Counted from the first letter of the stretch, positions 8,373-16,504 are shown. The stretch is DNA of 64,000 nucleotides from Streptomyces flavotricini (GCF_020639365.1 NZ_JAINUL010000001.1:4305309-4369308), one strand, 5' to 3'. Notes: generated by a model not told the origin, from the sequence alone. Numbers and translations are program-made.

Positions 8373-8378
8373 ATGCTA
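8373..8378 (-). promoter_or_regulatory. Putative -10 box of the Nudix-MBL operon (leaderless)
   Basis: TAGCAT on the minus strand ends 6 nt upstream of the ATG at 8366, placing the predicted transcription start at or next to the start codon. No clear -35 box and no Shine-Dalgarno sequence are seen. Confidence 0.4.
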
Positions 8379-8557
8379 CGGGTATCCGGCCCGATGTTCG
8401 AGAGCCCCCCGGAGCGGGCCCGGGCGGGTGTCGGACCGGGTGGAAGAGGACGCCGGCCCGCCGGGGCCGGACGCGAACGGCCCCGGCGGGCCGCCGGACG
8501 GAGTCCGGCGCAGCGGCGCGAAGCCGGTGGGGCCCGCCAGGGCCGAAGCGCGCGAGT

Positions 8558-8615
8558 GGCGCGTCAAAAGAGGTACGGCGCGTCAGGAAGGGGCGCGGCG
8601 CGTCAGGAAGCGGAA
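8558..8615. repeat. Three direct repeats of about 20 bp at the 3' end of the RidA gene
   Basis: The unit GGCGCGTCA followed by A/G-rich sequence (AAAGAGG, GGAAGGGG, GGAAGCGG) begins at 8558, 8577 and 8597, a period of 19-20 bp. The third copy contains the stop codon of the RidA gene (8603-8605). The rest of the gap (8367-8602) holds no gene that I can support. Confidence 0.6.
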
Positions 8616-9073
8616 ACCTCGACCTGGAGCTCGACCTCGACCGGGGCGTCCAGCGGCAGGACCGCCACGCCGACCGCGCTGCGGGCGTGGACGCCCTTCT
8701 CGCCGAGCACCTCGCCCAGCAGCTCGCTCGCACCGTTCAGCACGCCGGGCTGGCCCGTGAAGTCGGGGGCCGAGGCGACGAAGCCGACGACCTTCACGAT
8801 GCGCTCGATCTTGTCGAGGTCACCGATCACGGACTTCACCGCGGCCAGGGCGTTCAGCGCGCAGACCGCGGCCAGTTCCTTGGCCTGCTCCGGCGAGACC
8901 TCGGCGCCGACCTTGCCGGTCACCGGCAGGCTGCCCCGGACCATCGGGAGCTGCCCCGCGGTGAAGACGTACGAGCCCGAGCGCACGGCCGGCTGGTACG
9001 CGGCCAGCGGCGGGACGACGTCCGGCAGGGTCAGGCCGAGCTCGGCGAGCTTCGCCTCGACAGCGCCGCTCAT
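8603..9073 (-). CDS. RidA/YjgF-family protein
   Basis: 156 residues. YVFTAGQLPMVRGSLPVTGKVG, an Ala-rich helix (KELAAVCALNALAAVKSVIGDLD) and the C-terminal HARSAVGVAVLPLDAPVEVELQV match the YjgF/RidA trimer fold. The last part resembles the RSxVxVxxLPxxxxVEIE motif. This version belongs to the longer YjgF-like subgroup; it has R-S-A-V-G-V where RidA has the catalytic Arg, so enamine/imine deaminase activity is plausible but unproven. The ATG overlaps the stop of the tiny DUF4177-like gene upstream (ATGA), so the pair is co-translated. Confidence 0.85.
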   Translation of the reverse strand: MSGAVEAKLAELGLTLPDVVPPLAAYQPAVRSGSYVFTAGQLPMVRGSLPVTGKVGAEVSPEQAKELAAVCALNALAAVKSVIGDLDKIERIVKVVGFVASAPDFTGQPGVLNGASELLGEVLGEKGVHARSAVGVAVLPLDAPVEVELQVEVSAS

Positions 9074-9231
9074 GCCTTCTCCCGCTTGAGGTAGGCCACG
9101 AGCTGCTCGGGGTTGTTGGGGCCGGGCACGACCTGGACGAGCTCCCAGCCGTCCTCGCCCCAGGTGTCCAGGATCTGCTTGGTGGCGTGGACCAGCAGCG
9201 GGACCGTCGCGTATTCGAACTTCTTGGTCAT
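9070..9231 (-). CDS. Small DUF4177-like protein
   Basis: 53 residues, beginning MTKKFEYATVPLLVHATKQ and continuing with DTWGEDGWELVQVVPG. The pattern W-G-x-x-G-W-E-L-V is typical of the small DUF4177 family, whose function is unknown. Its stop overlaps the RidA start by 4 nt. In streptomycetes this small gene commonly sits between the ArsA-type ATPase and RidA genes, which supports it being real. It is divergent from the ArsA-type gene at 9304. Confidence 0.75.
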   Translation of the reverse strand: MTKKFEYATVPLLVHATKQILDTWGEDGWELVQVVPGPNNPEQLVAYLKREKA

Positions 9232-9289
9232 GGGGGCGAGCGTAACGCGTGAGACAGAGGGCTCATGCGCAGCCCGAGGGGCGAGTGGT

Positions 9290-9295
9290 TAGGCT
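9290..9295 (+). promoter_or_regulatory. Putative -10 box for the ArsA-type operon (leaderless)
   Basis: TAGGCT ends 8 nt before the GTG at 9304, so the transcript probably starts at the start codon. No Shine-Dalgarno precedes the GTG. No good -35 match is visible. Confidence 0.4.
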
Positions 9296-9303
9296 CAGAC
9301 GCT

Positions 9304-10284
9304 GTGAGCAGGCTCCAGGTGGTCAGCGGCAAGGGCGGAACCGGAAAGACCACGGTCGCCGCGGCACTCGCGCTCGCCCTCGCGCGCGAGGGCAGACGGA
9401 CGCTGCTGGTCGAGGTCGAGGGCAGGCAGGGGATCGCGCAGCTCTTCGGGGCCGAGGCGCTCCCGTACGAGGAGCGGAAGATCGCCGTCGCCTCGGGCGG
9501 CGGGGAGGTCTTCGCCCTGGCCATCGACGCCGAGCGGGCGCTCCTCGACTACCTGCAGATGTTCTACAAGCTGGGCTCCGCCGGCCGCGCCCTCAAGAAG
9601 CTCGGCGCCATCGACTTCGCGACGACCATCGCGCCCGGACTGCGGGACGTCCTGCTGACCGGCAAGGCGTGCGAGGCGGTCCGGCGCAAGGACAAGACCG
9701 GGCGGTACGTCTACGACCACGTGATCATGGACGCGCCGCCGACCGGGCGGATCACCCGCTTCCTGAACGTCAACGACGAGGTGGCGGGGCTGGCCCGGTT
9801 CGGGCCGATCCACAACCAGGCGCAGGCCGTCATGAAGGTGCTCAAGTCCCCGGAGACGGCCGTCCACCTGGTCACGCTGCTGGAGGAGATGCCCGTCCAG
9901 GAGACCGCCGACGGGATCGCCGAGCTGGAGCAGGCCGGACTGCCCGTGGGCCGGGTCGTCGTCAACATGGTGCGGCCGCACCACCTGGACGAGGACGCCC
10001 TGCGCGCCGCCGCCGGCGAGCGCCGGGCCGACGTGGCCAAGGCACTGTCCCGGGCGGGCCTGGGCGGCGCGCGCCGCGGCGGGCTCGCGGAGCGGCTGGT
10101 GGACCCGCTGCTCGCGCAGGCCGCCGAGCACGCGAGCCGGGTGGAGCTGGAGCGCGCGCAGCGGACCGTACTGGAGCAGCTGGACGTGCCGACGTACGAA
10201 CTCCCGCTGCTCGGCGCGGGAATGGATCTGGCCGGGCTCTACGAGCTGGCCTCGGAGCTGCGGAAGCAGGCGGGCGAGGAATGA
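9304..10284 (+). CDS. ArsA/GET3-family ATPase, first of a pair
   Basis: 326 residues from GTG 9304, giving a protein that starts VSRLQVVSGKGGTGKTT. The deviant Walker A motif GKGGTGKTT is at residues 9-17, and VYDHVIMDAPPTGRITRFL carries the switch-type DAPPTG. An upstream ATG (9265) would add 13 residues but has no ribosome binding site and lies ahead of the likely -10 box. Such actinobacterial pairs are annotated as anion-transporting ATPases, but no arsenite-binding cysteine cluster is visible, so arsenic export is not supported. The gene overlaps the second ATPase by 4 nt; the two may form a heterodimer, which is inference from the paired arrangement. The pair precedes wblA. Confidence 0.85.
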   Translation: MSRLQVVSGKGGTGKTTVAAALALALAREGRRTLLVEVEGRQGIAQLFGAEALPYEERKIAVASGGGEVFALAIDAERALLDYLQMFYKLGSAGRALKKLGAIDFATTIAPGLRDVLLTGKACEAVRRKDKTGRYVYDHVIMDAPPTGRITRFLNVNDEVAGLARFGPIHNQAQAVMKVLKSPETAVHLVTLLEEMPVQETADGIAELEQAGLPVGRVVVNMVRPHHLDEDALRAAAGERRADVAKALSRAGLGGARRGGLAERLVDPLLAQAAEHASRVELERAQRTVLEQLDVPTYELPLLGAGMDLAGLYELASELRKQAGEE

Positions 10285-11603
10285 CCGAGGTCACGACCGG
10301 AACGAAGGCCGGCGCCCGCATGGACGCGGCCCCGCGGCTGCCCGTGGACCGGCTGCTGGACGACCCCGGGACGCGGATCATCGTCTGCTGCGGCGCGGGC
10401 GGGGTCGGCAAGACCACGACCGCCGCGGCCCTCGGCGTACGGGCGGCGGAGCGCGGGCGGAAGGTGGTCGTGCTGACCATCGACCCGGCGCGGCGGCTCG
10501 CGCAGTCGATGGGGATCGACTCGCTGGACAACACCCCCCGCAGGGTGAAGGGGGTCGGGGGCGCGGACGGCGGCGAACTGCACGCCATGATGCTGGACAT
10601 GAAGCGGACCTTCGACGAGATCGTCGAGGGGCACGCGGACGCCGAGCGCGCGGAGGCCATCCTCGCCAACCCCTTCTACCAGTCGCTGTCGGCCGGCTTC
10701 GCCGGCACGCAGGAGTACATGGCGATGGAGAAGCTGGGGCAGCTGCGGGCCCGCGACGACTGGGACCTGATCGTCGTGGACACCCCGCCGAGCCGGTCCG
10801 CGCTGGACTTCCTCGACGCGCCGAAGCGGCTGGGGTCCTTCCTGGACGGGAAGTTCATCCGGGTGCTGATGGCTCCGGCGAAGGTGGGCGGCCGGGCGGG
10901 GATGAAGTTCCTCAACGTCGGCATGTCCCTGATGACCGGCACGCTGAGCAAGCTGATGGGCGCCTCGCTGCTGAAGGACGTACAGACGTTCGTGGCGGCG
11001 ATGGACACGATGTTCGGGGGCTTCCGCACCCGCGCGGACGCGACCTTCCGGCTGCTCCAGGCTCCGGGCACGGCCTTCCTCGTGGTCGCGGCGCCCGAGC
11101 CGGACGCGCTGCGGGAGGCGGCGTACTTCGTGCAGCGGCTGGCCGCGGAGGACATGCCGCTGGCCGGGCTCGTACTGAACCGGGTGCACGGCAGCGGCGC
11201 CGACCAGCTGTCCGCGGAGCGGGCGTTGGCCGCCGCAGAGAATCTTGAAGAAGGCGGCATTGTCGATCAGGAGTCCGGGAATGCTGGACTTCGTGACCCG
11301 GCCGCGGAAGCCGACGGGGCAGGGGCCGACGCGGCGGACGCCGGTGCCGACGCCTCCGTGGATGCCTCCACGGACGCCGACGTGGACGCCGACGTGGACG
11401 AGATCACCGCGGGACTGCTGCGTCTGCATGCCGAGCGGATGCAGGTGATCGCGCGTGAACAGCGCACACGCGACCGTTTCACCTCGCTGCACCCCGAGGT
11501 CGCGGTGGCCGAGGTGGCCGCCCTGCCCGGCGACGTGCACGACCTCGCCGGGCTGCGGGCCATCGGAGAGCGACTCGCGGCCGGGGTGCCGGCCGGAGCA
11601 TAG
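10281..11603 (+). CDS. ArsA/GET3-family ATPase, second of a pair
   Basis: 440 residues starting at ATG 10281 (ATGA overlap with the first ATPase). The P-loop is GAGGVGKTTTAAALGV, followed by VVLTIDPARRLAQSMG and DLIVVDTPPSRSALDFL. The latter two match the ArsA/GET3 TIDPA(R/H) and DTPP-type switch motifs. About residues 340-375 form an acidic Ala/Asp/Val low-complexity insertion (ending STDADVDADVDE) before the last helical segment. It is longer than its partner mainly because of this loop and a 35-residue N-terminal extension. Target or cargo is unknown. The gene ends 29 nt before the convergent wblA. Confidence 0.85.
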   Translation: MTEVTTGTKAGARMDAAPRLPVDRLLDDPGTRIIVCCGAGGVGKTTTAAALGVRAAERGRKVVVLTIDPARRLAQSMGIDSLDNTPRRVKGVGGADGGELHAMMLDMKRTFDEIVEGHADAERAEAILANPFYQSLSAGFAGTQEYMAMEKLGQLRARDDWDLIVVDTPPSRSALDFLDAPKRLGSFLDGKFIRVLMAPAKVGGRAGMKFLNVGMSLMTGTLSKLMGASLLKDVQTFVAAMDTMFGGFRTRADATFRLLQAPGTAFLVVAAPEPDALREAAYFVQRLAAEDMPLAGLVLNRVHGSGADQLSAERALAAAENLEEGGIVDQESGNAGLRDPAAEADGAGADAADAGADASVDASTDADVDADVDEITAGLLRLHAERMQVIAREQRTRDRFTSLHPEVAVAEVAALPGDVHDLAGLRAIGERLAAGVPAGA

Positions 11604-11632
11604 GCGTTCGCAGGCCTACCCGTTCGTACGGC

Positions 11633-11992
11633 CTACCCGGCTGCCGCGTACGTCTCGTACGCGACGTCGATGTCCGCCATGTCCGCATCGACATCCACGG
11701 TGAGGATGCCCGTACTGCGCTCGTACTCCGTGCGGGCGGTTTCGAGCAGCCGTCGCCACGAGGTGACGGTGGGGCGCCGGCGCAGCAGTGCGCGACGCTC
11801 CCGCTCGGTCATTCCGCCCCATACTCCGAACTCGACACGATTGTCGAGCGCGTCGGCCAGGCACTCGGTCCGCACCGGACATCCGGTGCACACCGCCTTG
11901 GCCCTGTTCTGTGCCGCTCCTTGAACGAACAGTTCATCCGGATCGGTAGTGCGGCAGGCTGCCTGCGCACTCCAGTCGGTAACCCAGCCCAT
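11633..11992 (-). CDS. wblA: WhiB-family iron-sulfur regulator WblA
   Basis: 119 residues from ATG 11992, preceded by GAGAGGA; an upstream in-frame ATG at 12049 would add 19 residues. The four cluster-binding cysteines are in AACRTTD, VCTGCPV and ECLAD. The family turn GVWGG follows (EFGVWGGMTERERRALL), then a basic C-terminal region with RRRP. Start, length and the convergent ArsA-type neighbour match WblA of streptomycetes, a pleiotropic repressor of antibiotic production with a role in sporulation. The C-terminus (VDVDADMADIDVAYETYAAAG) is unusually acidic. WblA usually has a long upstream region, as seen here. Confidence 0.9.
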   Translation of the reverse strand: MGWVTDWSAQAACRTTDPDELFVQGAAQNRAKAVCTGCPVRTECLADALDNRVEFGVWGGMTERERRALLRRRPTVTSWRRLLETARTEYERSTGILTVDVDADMADIDVAYETYAAAG

Positions 11993-12389
11993 CCCGGCGC
12001 CGTCCTCTCCCGAATCGAGGCTCCCCCACGGCGGTAGCGGCATATTCACCGCTGCCAGTTGAGGACGTTACGGAAGGCGGGCACAGTGCAACACCCCCGA
12101 CGGGCCCAATCTTGAATGGTCCGAACGGACTATGGGTAAGCGGCAGATCACCCGACGGAGTGATCCGGCGACATGCCCGACCATTCCGGCAATTCGGGTG
12201 GAATCGGCGGACCGTGGACGGGCGACCGTCGGAGTGAGGGGCGAGATTCGGACGTAAGTCCACCCCATTCGGGAAGGGTGAAAATCAAGCCGAGGGGTTG
12301 ATGTCGCACCGCACTGCTGTGACAGTTGAGGACAGCTTAGGCCAAGGCATTCGCGCGTGTCCGGCGAATGAGAACGTAGGCTGCCCTCC
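11993..12389. promoter_or_regulatory. Divergent promoter region between wblA and the PBP gene
   Basis: About 400 bp with no gene. It contains several short inverted repeats: GATCAC(N8)GTGATC at 12146-12165, GTCCG-AAC-CGGAC-like at about 12119-12130, and a repeat of ATTCCGG/ATTCGGG near 12183-12200. On the plus strand TAGGCT at 12377-12382 ends 7 nt before the ATG of the PBP gene, so that transcript is probably leaderless. The length fits the complex control of wblA; no known operator consensus could be assigned. Confidence 0.45.
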
Positions 12390-14708
12390 ATGGGAAAGAA
12401 GCGCTCGGGCGCCGGGCTCACGGGGCCGCAGCAGGCGGCCAAGTTCCTCGGGGTGTCCGTTCTCTCCGGAGTTGTGCTGGCCGGCATCGCGATCCCGGGC
12501 GCAGGCGCCCTGGGGCTCGCCGCCAAGGGAACGGTCGAGGGATTCGACGAGATCCCGGCCAATCTCAAGACACCGCCGCTGAGTCAGCGCACGACGATTC
12601 TGGACGCCGAGGGTGGCTTGATCGCCACGGTCTATTCGCGGGACCGGCAGGTGGTGCCGCTGACGGCCATCTCCCCGTACATGCAGAAGGCGATCGTCGC
12701 GATCGAGGACTCGCGTTTCTACGAGCACGGCGCGGTCGACGCGAAGGGCATCCTGCGCGCGGTCAACCGCAACGCCCAGGAGGGCGGAGCCGCACAGGGC
12801 GCCTCCACGCTCACGCAGCAGTACGTGAAGAACGTGTTCGTCGAAGAGGCCGGCGATGACGAGACCAAGGTGCGCGAGGCCCAGGAGAAGAGCCTCGGCC
12901 GCAAGGTCCGCGAGCTGAAGTACGCGATCCAGGTCGAGGAGGAACTCGGGAAGAAGAAGATCCTCGAGAACTACCTCAACATCACGTACTTCGGCCAGCA
13001 GGCATACGGAATCGAATCCGCCGCTCAGCGCTACTTCAGCAAGCCGGCCAAGGACCTGACCCTGGACGAGTCGGCGCTGCTGGCGGGCGTGGTGCAGTCG
13101 CCGAGCCGGTTCGACCCGGTGAACGACGCGCAGGAGGCGATGAAGCGCCGGAACGTCGTCCTCCAGCGGATGGCCGACATGAAGGACATCTCGCAGGCCG
13201 AGGCGGACGAGGCGAAGAAGAAGCCGGTGACGCTGAAGGTGACACGGCCGAAGAACGGCTGCATCACCGCGGTCAAGGGCGCGGGCTTCTTCTGCGACTA
13301 CGTGCGCAACACCTTCCTGACCGACCCGGTCTTCGGCAAGACCCGCGAGGAGCGGGCCAAGCTCTGGAACCAGGGCGGCCTGACGGTGCGGACGACGCTG
13401 GACCCGCAGTCCCAGGAGTCCGTCAACGAGTCGATCAAGGACCACGTCAACCAGGACGACAAGGTCGCCACGGCCGTCACCCTGGTGCAGCCGGGTACGG
13501 GCCGGGTGCTCGGGATGGGCCAGTCCAAGCCGTACGGCTTCGGGAAGAACGAGACGCAGATCAACTTCTCGGTCGACAAGCGGATGGGCGGATCGAACTT
13601 CGGCTTCCCGACCGGTTCGACCTTCAAGCCCTTCGTCGCGGCCGCGGCCCTGGAGCGGGGCGTGGCGCCGGGCAAGACGTACCAGTCCCCGCACGACATG
13701 GAGTACCCGAGTCCGGTGCAGACCTGCGGCGACAAGCCGTGGGTCAACACCTCGCACGACCGGGTGGAGAACGAGTCGGAGTCCGAGGTCGGCCCGTACG
13801 CGATGAAGGACGCGATGGCCAAGTCGGTCAACACGTACTTCGTGGAGATGATCTCCGAGAACGGGCTCTGCCCCGTGACCGAGATGACCACCAGGCTCGG
13901 CGTGATCCCGGCCGACGGGACGAAGCTGCCGGAGGTCCCGGCGATCGCGCTCGGCACCGAGGGCATGTCCCCGCTGACCATGGCGAACGCGTACGCGACC
14001 TTCGCCAACCGCGGCGTGTACTGCACCCCGGTCGCCCTCGAGTCCATCACCGACGCGCACGGCAAGGCGCTGGCCGTGCCGAAGTCGAAGTGCGACCGCG
14101 TGATGAGCGAGAAGACCGCCGACACCGTCAACACGCTGCTGCTCGGCGTGATCGACTCCGGTACGGGTACGGCGGCGGGTCTGACCGACCGGCAGAGCGC
14201 CGGCAAGACCGGCACCACCGACAGCCGCTACAACGCCTGGTTCGTCGGGTACACGCCGAACATGGCGGGTGCGACGTGGGTCGGCTCGGGCGGTGCGAAG
14301 CAGGTCTCGATGGAGAACATCACCATCGGCGGCCAGTACTACGACAAGGTCTACGGCGGCGGGCTGCCCGGCCCGATCTGGAAGCAGGCGGTCTCGGGCG
14401 CGCTGGACGGCCGGGAGTCGGCGAACTTCGTCACGGTCGGCCTCGGGCCGGAGACCGGCATGCCGGCGGGCGGCGGCCGGCCCACCACCCCGAACCCGAA
14501 CCCGAACAAGCCGGGCAAGCCCGGCAAGCCGGGTGGCGACAACAAGCCCGGCGGCCGCCCCGGCGGCCAGACGGCGGCGGGGGCCACGGGCGGCGCGACA
14601 GGCGGCGCGACCGGTGGCGCCACGGGTGGCGCCACGGGCGGTGCAACGGGCGGCAACACCCCGACCGACCCGTTCCCGGGCGGCGTGATCGGCGGCCTCG
14701 AGGACTAG
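12390..14708 (+). CDS. Bifunctional class A penicillin-binding protein (transglycosylase/transpeptidase)
   Basis: 772 residues. An N-terminal membrane anchor (about residues 18-45) precedes the GT51 domain, with EDSRFYEHGAVD (catalytic Glu), QGASTLTQQYVKN and KKKILENYLNITYFG. The transpeptidase domain has the active-site Ser in GSTFKPF, SVN in AKSVNTYF and KTGTTD. The enzyme polymerises lipid II and cross-links peptidoglycan outside the cell. The C-terminal 60 residues are a Pro/Gly-rich tail with six tandem ATGG units (DNA 14581-14655, 12-bp period) of variable length expected between strains. The gene follows wblA divergently, as in other streptomycetes. A -10-like TAGGCT lies 7 nt before the ATG. 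Confidence 0.92.
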   Translation: MGKKRSGAGLTGPQQAAKFLGVSVLSGVVLAGIAIPGAGALGLAAKGTVEGFDEIPANLKTPPLSQRTTILDAEGGLIATVYSRDRQVVPLTAISPYMQKAIVAIEDSRFYEHGAVDAKGILRAVNRNAQEGGAAQGASTLTQQYVKNVFVEEAGDDETKVREAQEKSLGRKVRELKYAIQVEEELGKKKILENYLNITYFGQQAYGIESAAQRYFSKPAKDLTLDESALLAGVVQSPSRFDPVNDAQEAMKRRNVVLQRMADMKDISQAEADEAKKKPVTLKVTRPKNGCITAVKGAGFFCDYVRNTFLTDPVFGKTREERAKLWNQGGLTVRTTLDPQSQESVNESIKDHVNQDDKVATAVTLVQPGTGRVLGMGQSKPYGFGKNETQINFSVDKRMGGSNFGFPTGSTFKPFVAAAALERGVAPGKTYQSPHDMEYPSPVQTCGDKPWVNTSHDRVENESESEVGPYAMKDAMAKSVNTYFVEMISENGLCPVTEMTTRLGVIPADGTKLPEVPAIALGTEGMSPLTMANAYATFANRGVYCTPVALESITDAHGKALAVPKSKCDRVMSEKTADTVNTLLLGVIDSGTGTAAGLTDRQSAGKTGTTDSRYNAWFVGYTPNMAGATWVGSGGAKQVSMENITIGGQYYDKVYGGGLPGPIWKQAVSGALDGRESANFVTVGLGPETGMPAGGGRPTTPNPNPNKPGKPGKPGGDNKPGGRPGGQTAAGATGGATGGATGGATGGATGGATGGNTPTDPFPGGVIGGLED

Positions 14709-14723
14709 CGGGCAGACGGAAGG

Positions 14724-14767
14724 ACAGAGGGCCCCGGCCCGCGCACCGCGCGGCCGGGGCCCTCTGT
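14724..14767. terminator. Strong bidirectional hairpin terminator
   Basis: A perfect 16-bp stem, ACAGAGGGCCCCGGCC pairing with GGCCGGGGCCCTCTGT, flanks a 12-nt loop just after the PBP stop codon and before the convergent YqeY-like gene. It would terminate both transcripts. Confidence 0.85.
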
Positions 14768-14784
14768 CGTGCGCGCGCGTCCTC

Positions 14785-15246
14785 TCAGGACAGGTGCTTC
14801 TTGACGGCGGCGGCGACGCGGCCGCCCTCCGCCAGACCGGCGACCTTCGGGTTCACGATCTTCATGACGGCGCCCATGGCCCGCGGCCCCTCGGCACCCG
14901 CGGCCTTGGCCTCCTCGACGGCCTGCGCCACGATCGCGCCGAGCTCCTCGTCGCTGAGCTGCTTGGGCAGGTAGGTGTCGAGGAACTCGCCCTCCGCCGT
15001 CTCGCGCGCGGACTGCTCGGGACGACCGCCCTGCGCGAAGGCCTCCGCGGCCTCGCGGCGCTTCTTCGCCTCCTTGGCGATCACCTTGAGGACCTCGTCG
15101 TCGGAGAGCACACGCGCTTCCTTGCCCGCGACCTCCTCCTTGGTGATGGCGGCGAGGGTCAGGCGCAGCGTGGACGAGTGCAGCTCGTCGCGCGCCCTGA
15201 TGGCGGTGGTGAGGTCTTCCTGGAGCTTGGCCTTGAGCGTGGTCAT
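14785..15246 (-). CDS. GatB/YqeY-domain protein
   Basis: 153 residues from ATG 15246 (MTTLKAKLQEDL). The helical pattern with DLTTAIRARDELHSSTLRL and the C-terminal AMGAVMKIVNPKVAGLAEGGRVA is the YqeY fold, related to the tail domain of GatB (the tRNA amidotransferase subunit). Stand-alone YqeY proteins are thought to bind tRNA-related targets, but a defined role is lacking. It is divergent from the metallophosphoesterase at 15314; about 67 bp separate the two starts. Confidence 0.9.
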   Translation of the reverse strand: MTTLKAKLQEDLTTAIRARDELHSSTLRLTLAAITKEEVAGKEARVLSDDEVLKVIAKEAKKRREAAEAFAQGGRPEQSARETAEGEFLDTYLPKQLSDEELGAIVAQAVEEAKAAGAEGPRAMGAVMKIVNPKVAGLAEGGRVAAAVKKHLS

Positions 15247-15313
15247 GACCCGAGTCTGCCAGGTGGAGGGGCAGTGGCGCCCGCCGGTTTTCCGCGTCTG
15301 CGACGATGGGGCC

Positions 15314-16252
15314 ATGCGTGCGCGTTACGGAGTACCCCTGAAGGTCACGGCGTCGATCGCGGCGGTGGGGGCCGCCGGTGTGGCTTATGCCGCCGGTTTC
15401 GAGGCGCGGTCGTTCCGGCTGCGCCGGATCACCGTTCCGGTGCTCCCGGCCGGGATGCGCCCGCTGCGCGTCCTGCAGGTCTCCGACATCCACATGGTCG
15501 GCGGGCAGCACAAGAAGCGCGCCTGGCTGCAGTCGCTGGCCGGCCTGCGGCCGGACTTCGTGGTGAACACGGGCGACAACCTCTCCGACACGGAGGGCGT
15601 TCCGGAGGTGCTGGACGCCCTGGGCCCCCTGATGTCCTTCCCCGGGGTGTACGTCTTCGGGTCGAACGACTACTACGGGCCGCGGCTGCGCAACCCCGGG
15701 CGCTACCTGATCGAGAAGGTCCAGGGCCGGCACGGGCTGAACGGCAACAAGCCGGTCGTCGGCGCCGTGCACAACCCGTGGGAGGAGATGAGGGACGCCT
15801 TCGACGCGGCGGGCTGGGTGAACCTCACCAACACGCGCGGCCGCCTGAAACTACCTGGACTGGAGCTCGCCTTCACCGGGCTCGACGACCCGCACATCAA
15901 GCGCGACCGGTACGAGCGGGTCGCGGGCGGGCCGGAGGCGGACGCCGACTTCTCGATGGCCGTCGTGCACGCCCCGTACCTGCGGGTCCTGGAATCCTTC
16001 ACGGCCGACCGGTACCCGCTGATCCTGGCCGGGCACACGCACGGCGGGCAGCTGTGCATCCCCTTCTACGGGGCGCTCGTCACCAACTGCGACCTGGACA
16101 CGCAGCGCGTGAAGGGGCTCTCCACGCACGAGGCGAACGGGCACCGCGCGTACCTCCACGTCTCGGCGGGCTGCGGCACGAACCGCTACACCCCGGTCCG
16201 CTTCGCCTGCCCCCCGGAAGCCACCCTCCTGACGCTGACCCCGAAGGCGTAG
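15314..16252 (+). CDS. Calcineurin-like metallophosphoesterase, membrane-anchored
   Basis: 312 residues. A single N-terminal hydrophobic segment (about residues 7-27, LKVTASIAAVGAAGVAYAAGF) acts as signal anchor. The metallophosphoesterase motifs are VSDIHMVG (DxH), NTGDNLSD (GD), VFGSNDYYG (GN[D/H]-like, with GSND instead of GNHD), VVHAPY (H) and LAGHTHGGQLC (GHxH). The pattern DIHxxG with a transmembrane segment resembles YkuE/YaeI-type lipid phosphodiesterases. The SND variation is common in this actinobacterial subgroup. Substrate unknown. The gene lies just upstream of tRNA-Pro. Confidence 0.85.
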   Translation: MRARYGVPLKVTASIAAVGAAGVAYAAGFEARSFRLRRITVPVLPAGMRPLRVLQVSDIHMVGGQHKKRAWLQSLAGLRPDFVVNTGDNLSDTEGVPEVLDALGPLMSFPGVYVFGSNDYYGPRLRNPGRYLIEKVQGRHGLNGNKPVVGAVHNPWEEMRDAFDAAGWVNLTNTRGRLKLPGLELAFTGLDDPHIKRDRYERVAGGPEADADFSMAVVHAPYLRVLESFTADRYPLILAGHTHGGQLCIPFYGALVTNCDLDTQRVKGLSTHEANGHRAYLHVSAGCGTNRYTPVRFACPPEATLLTLTPKA

Positions 16253-16284
16253 CACCCCCGGCGACCCCCTCGCGAAAACCGGAT

Positions 16285-16313
16285 TTCGTCTCCGGCCGAG
16301 GGTCCGCTAAAGT
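16285..16313 (+). promoter_or_regulatory. Possible promoter of tRNA-Pro
   Basis: TTCGTC (16285-16290) and TAAAGT (16308-16313) are separated by 17 bp and lie about 40 bp upstream of the tRNA. The -10 matches the consensus well and the -35 weakly. It is the only AT-richer hexamer in the gap. Confidence 0.35.
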
Positions 16314-16354
16314 AATCGATGTCGCCAGGACAGCAGCAGCTGCAAGGCGGCGAT

Positions 16355-16428
16355 CGGGGTGTAGCGCAGCTTGGCAGCGCGCTTCGTTCGGGACGAAGAG
16401 GTCGTGGGTTCAAATCCCGCCACCCCGA
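16355..16428 (+). tRNA. tRNA-Pro (anticodon CGG)
   Basis: A 74-nt cloverleaf: acceptor arms CGGGGTG and CACCCCG with discriminator A, D-arm GCGCAGCTTGGCAGCGC, anticodon stem CTTCG/CGAAG with loop TTCGGGA (anticodon CGG), and T-arm GTGGG TTCAAAT CCCGC. The 3' CCA is not encoded. It reads the codon CCG, which is frequent in high-GC genomes. It sits at the left edge of the biosynthetic island; I found no second copy of its 3' end at the right edge. Confidence 0.95.
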
Positions 16429-16443
16429 CTTCGTAAGATCAGA

Positions 16444-16479
16444 TCAGAGCCGGTGTCCTTTCGGGGGCACCGGCTCTGA
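16444..16479. terminator. Hairpin terminator after tRNA-Pro
   Basis: TCAGAGCCGGTGTCC pairs with GGGCACCGGCTCTGA (one G-T pair) around a short loop. It lies 15 nt after the tRNA and 26 nt before the stop of the convergent minus-strand gene, so it may serve both. Confidence 0.8.
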
Positions 16480-16504
16480 CTGTTTCCCCGGGGCGGGATG
16501 CCGG

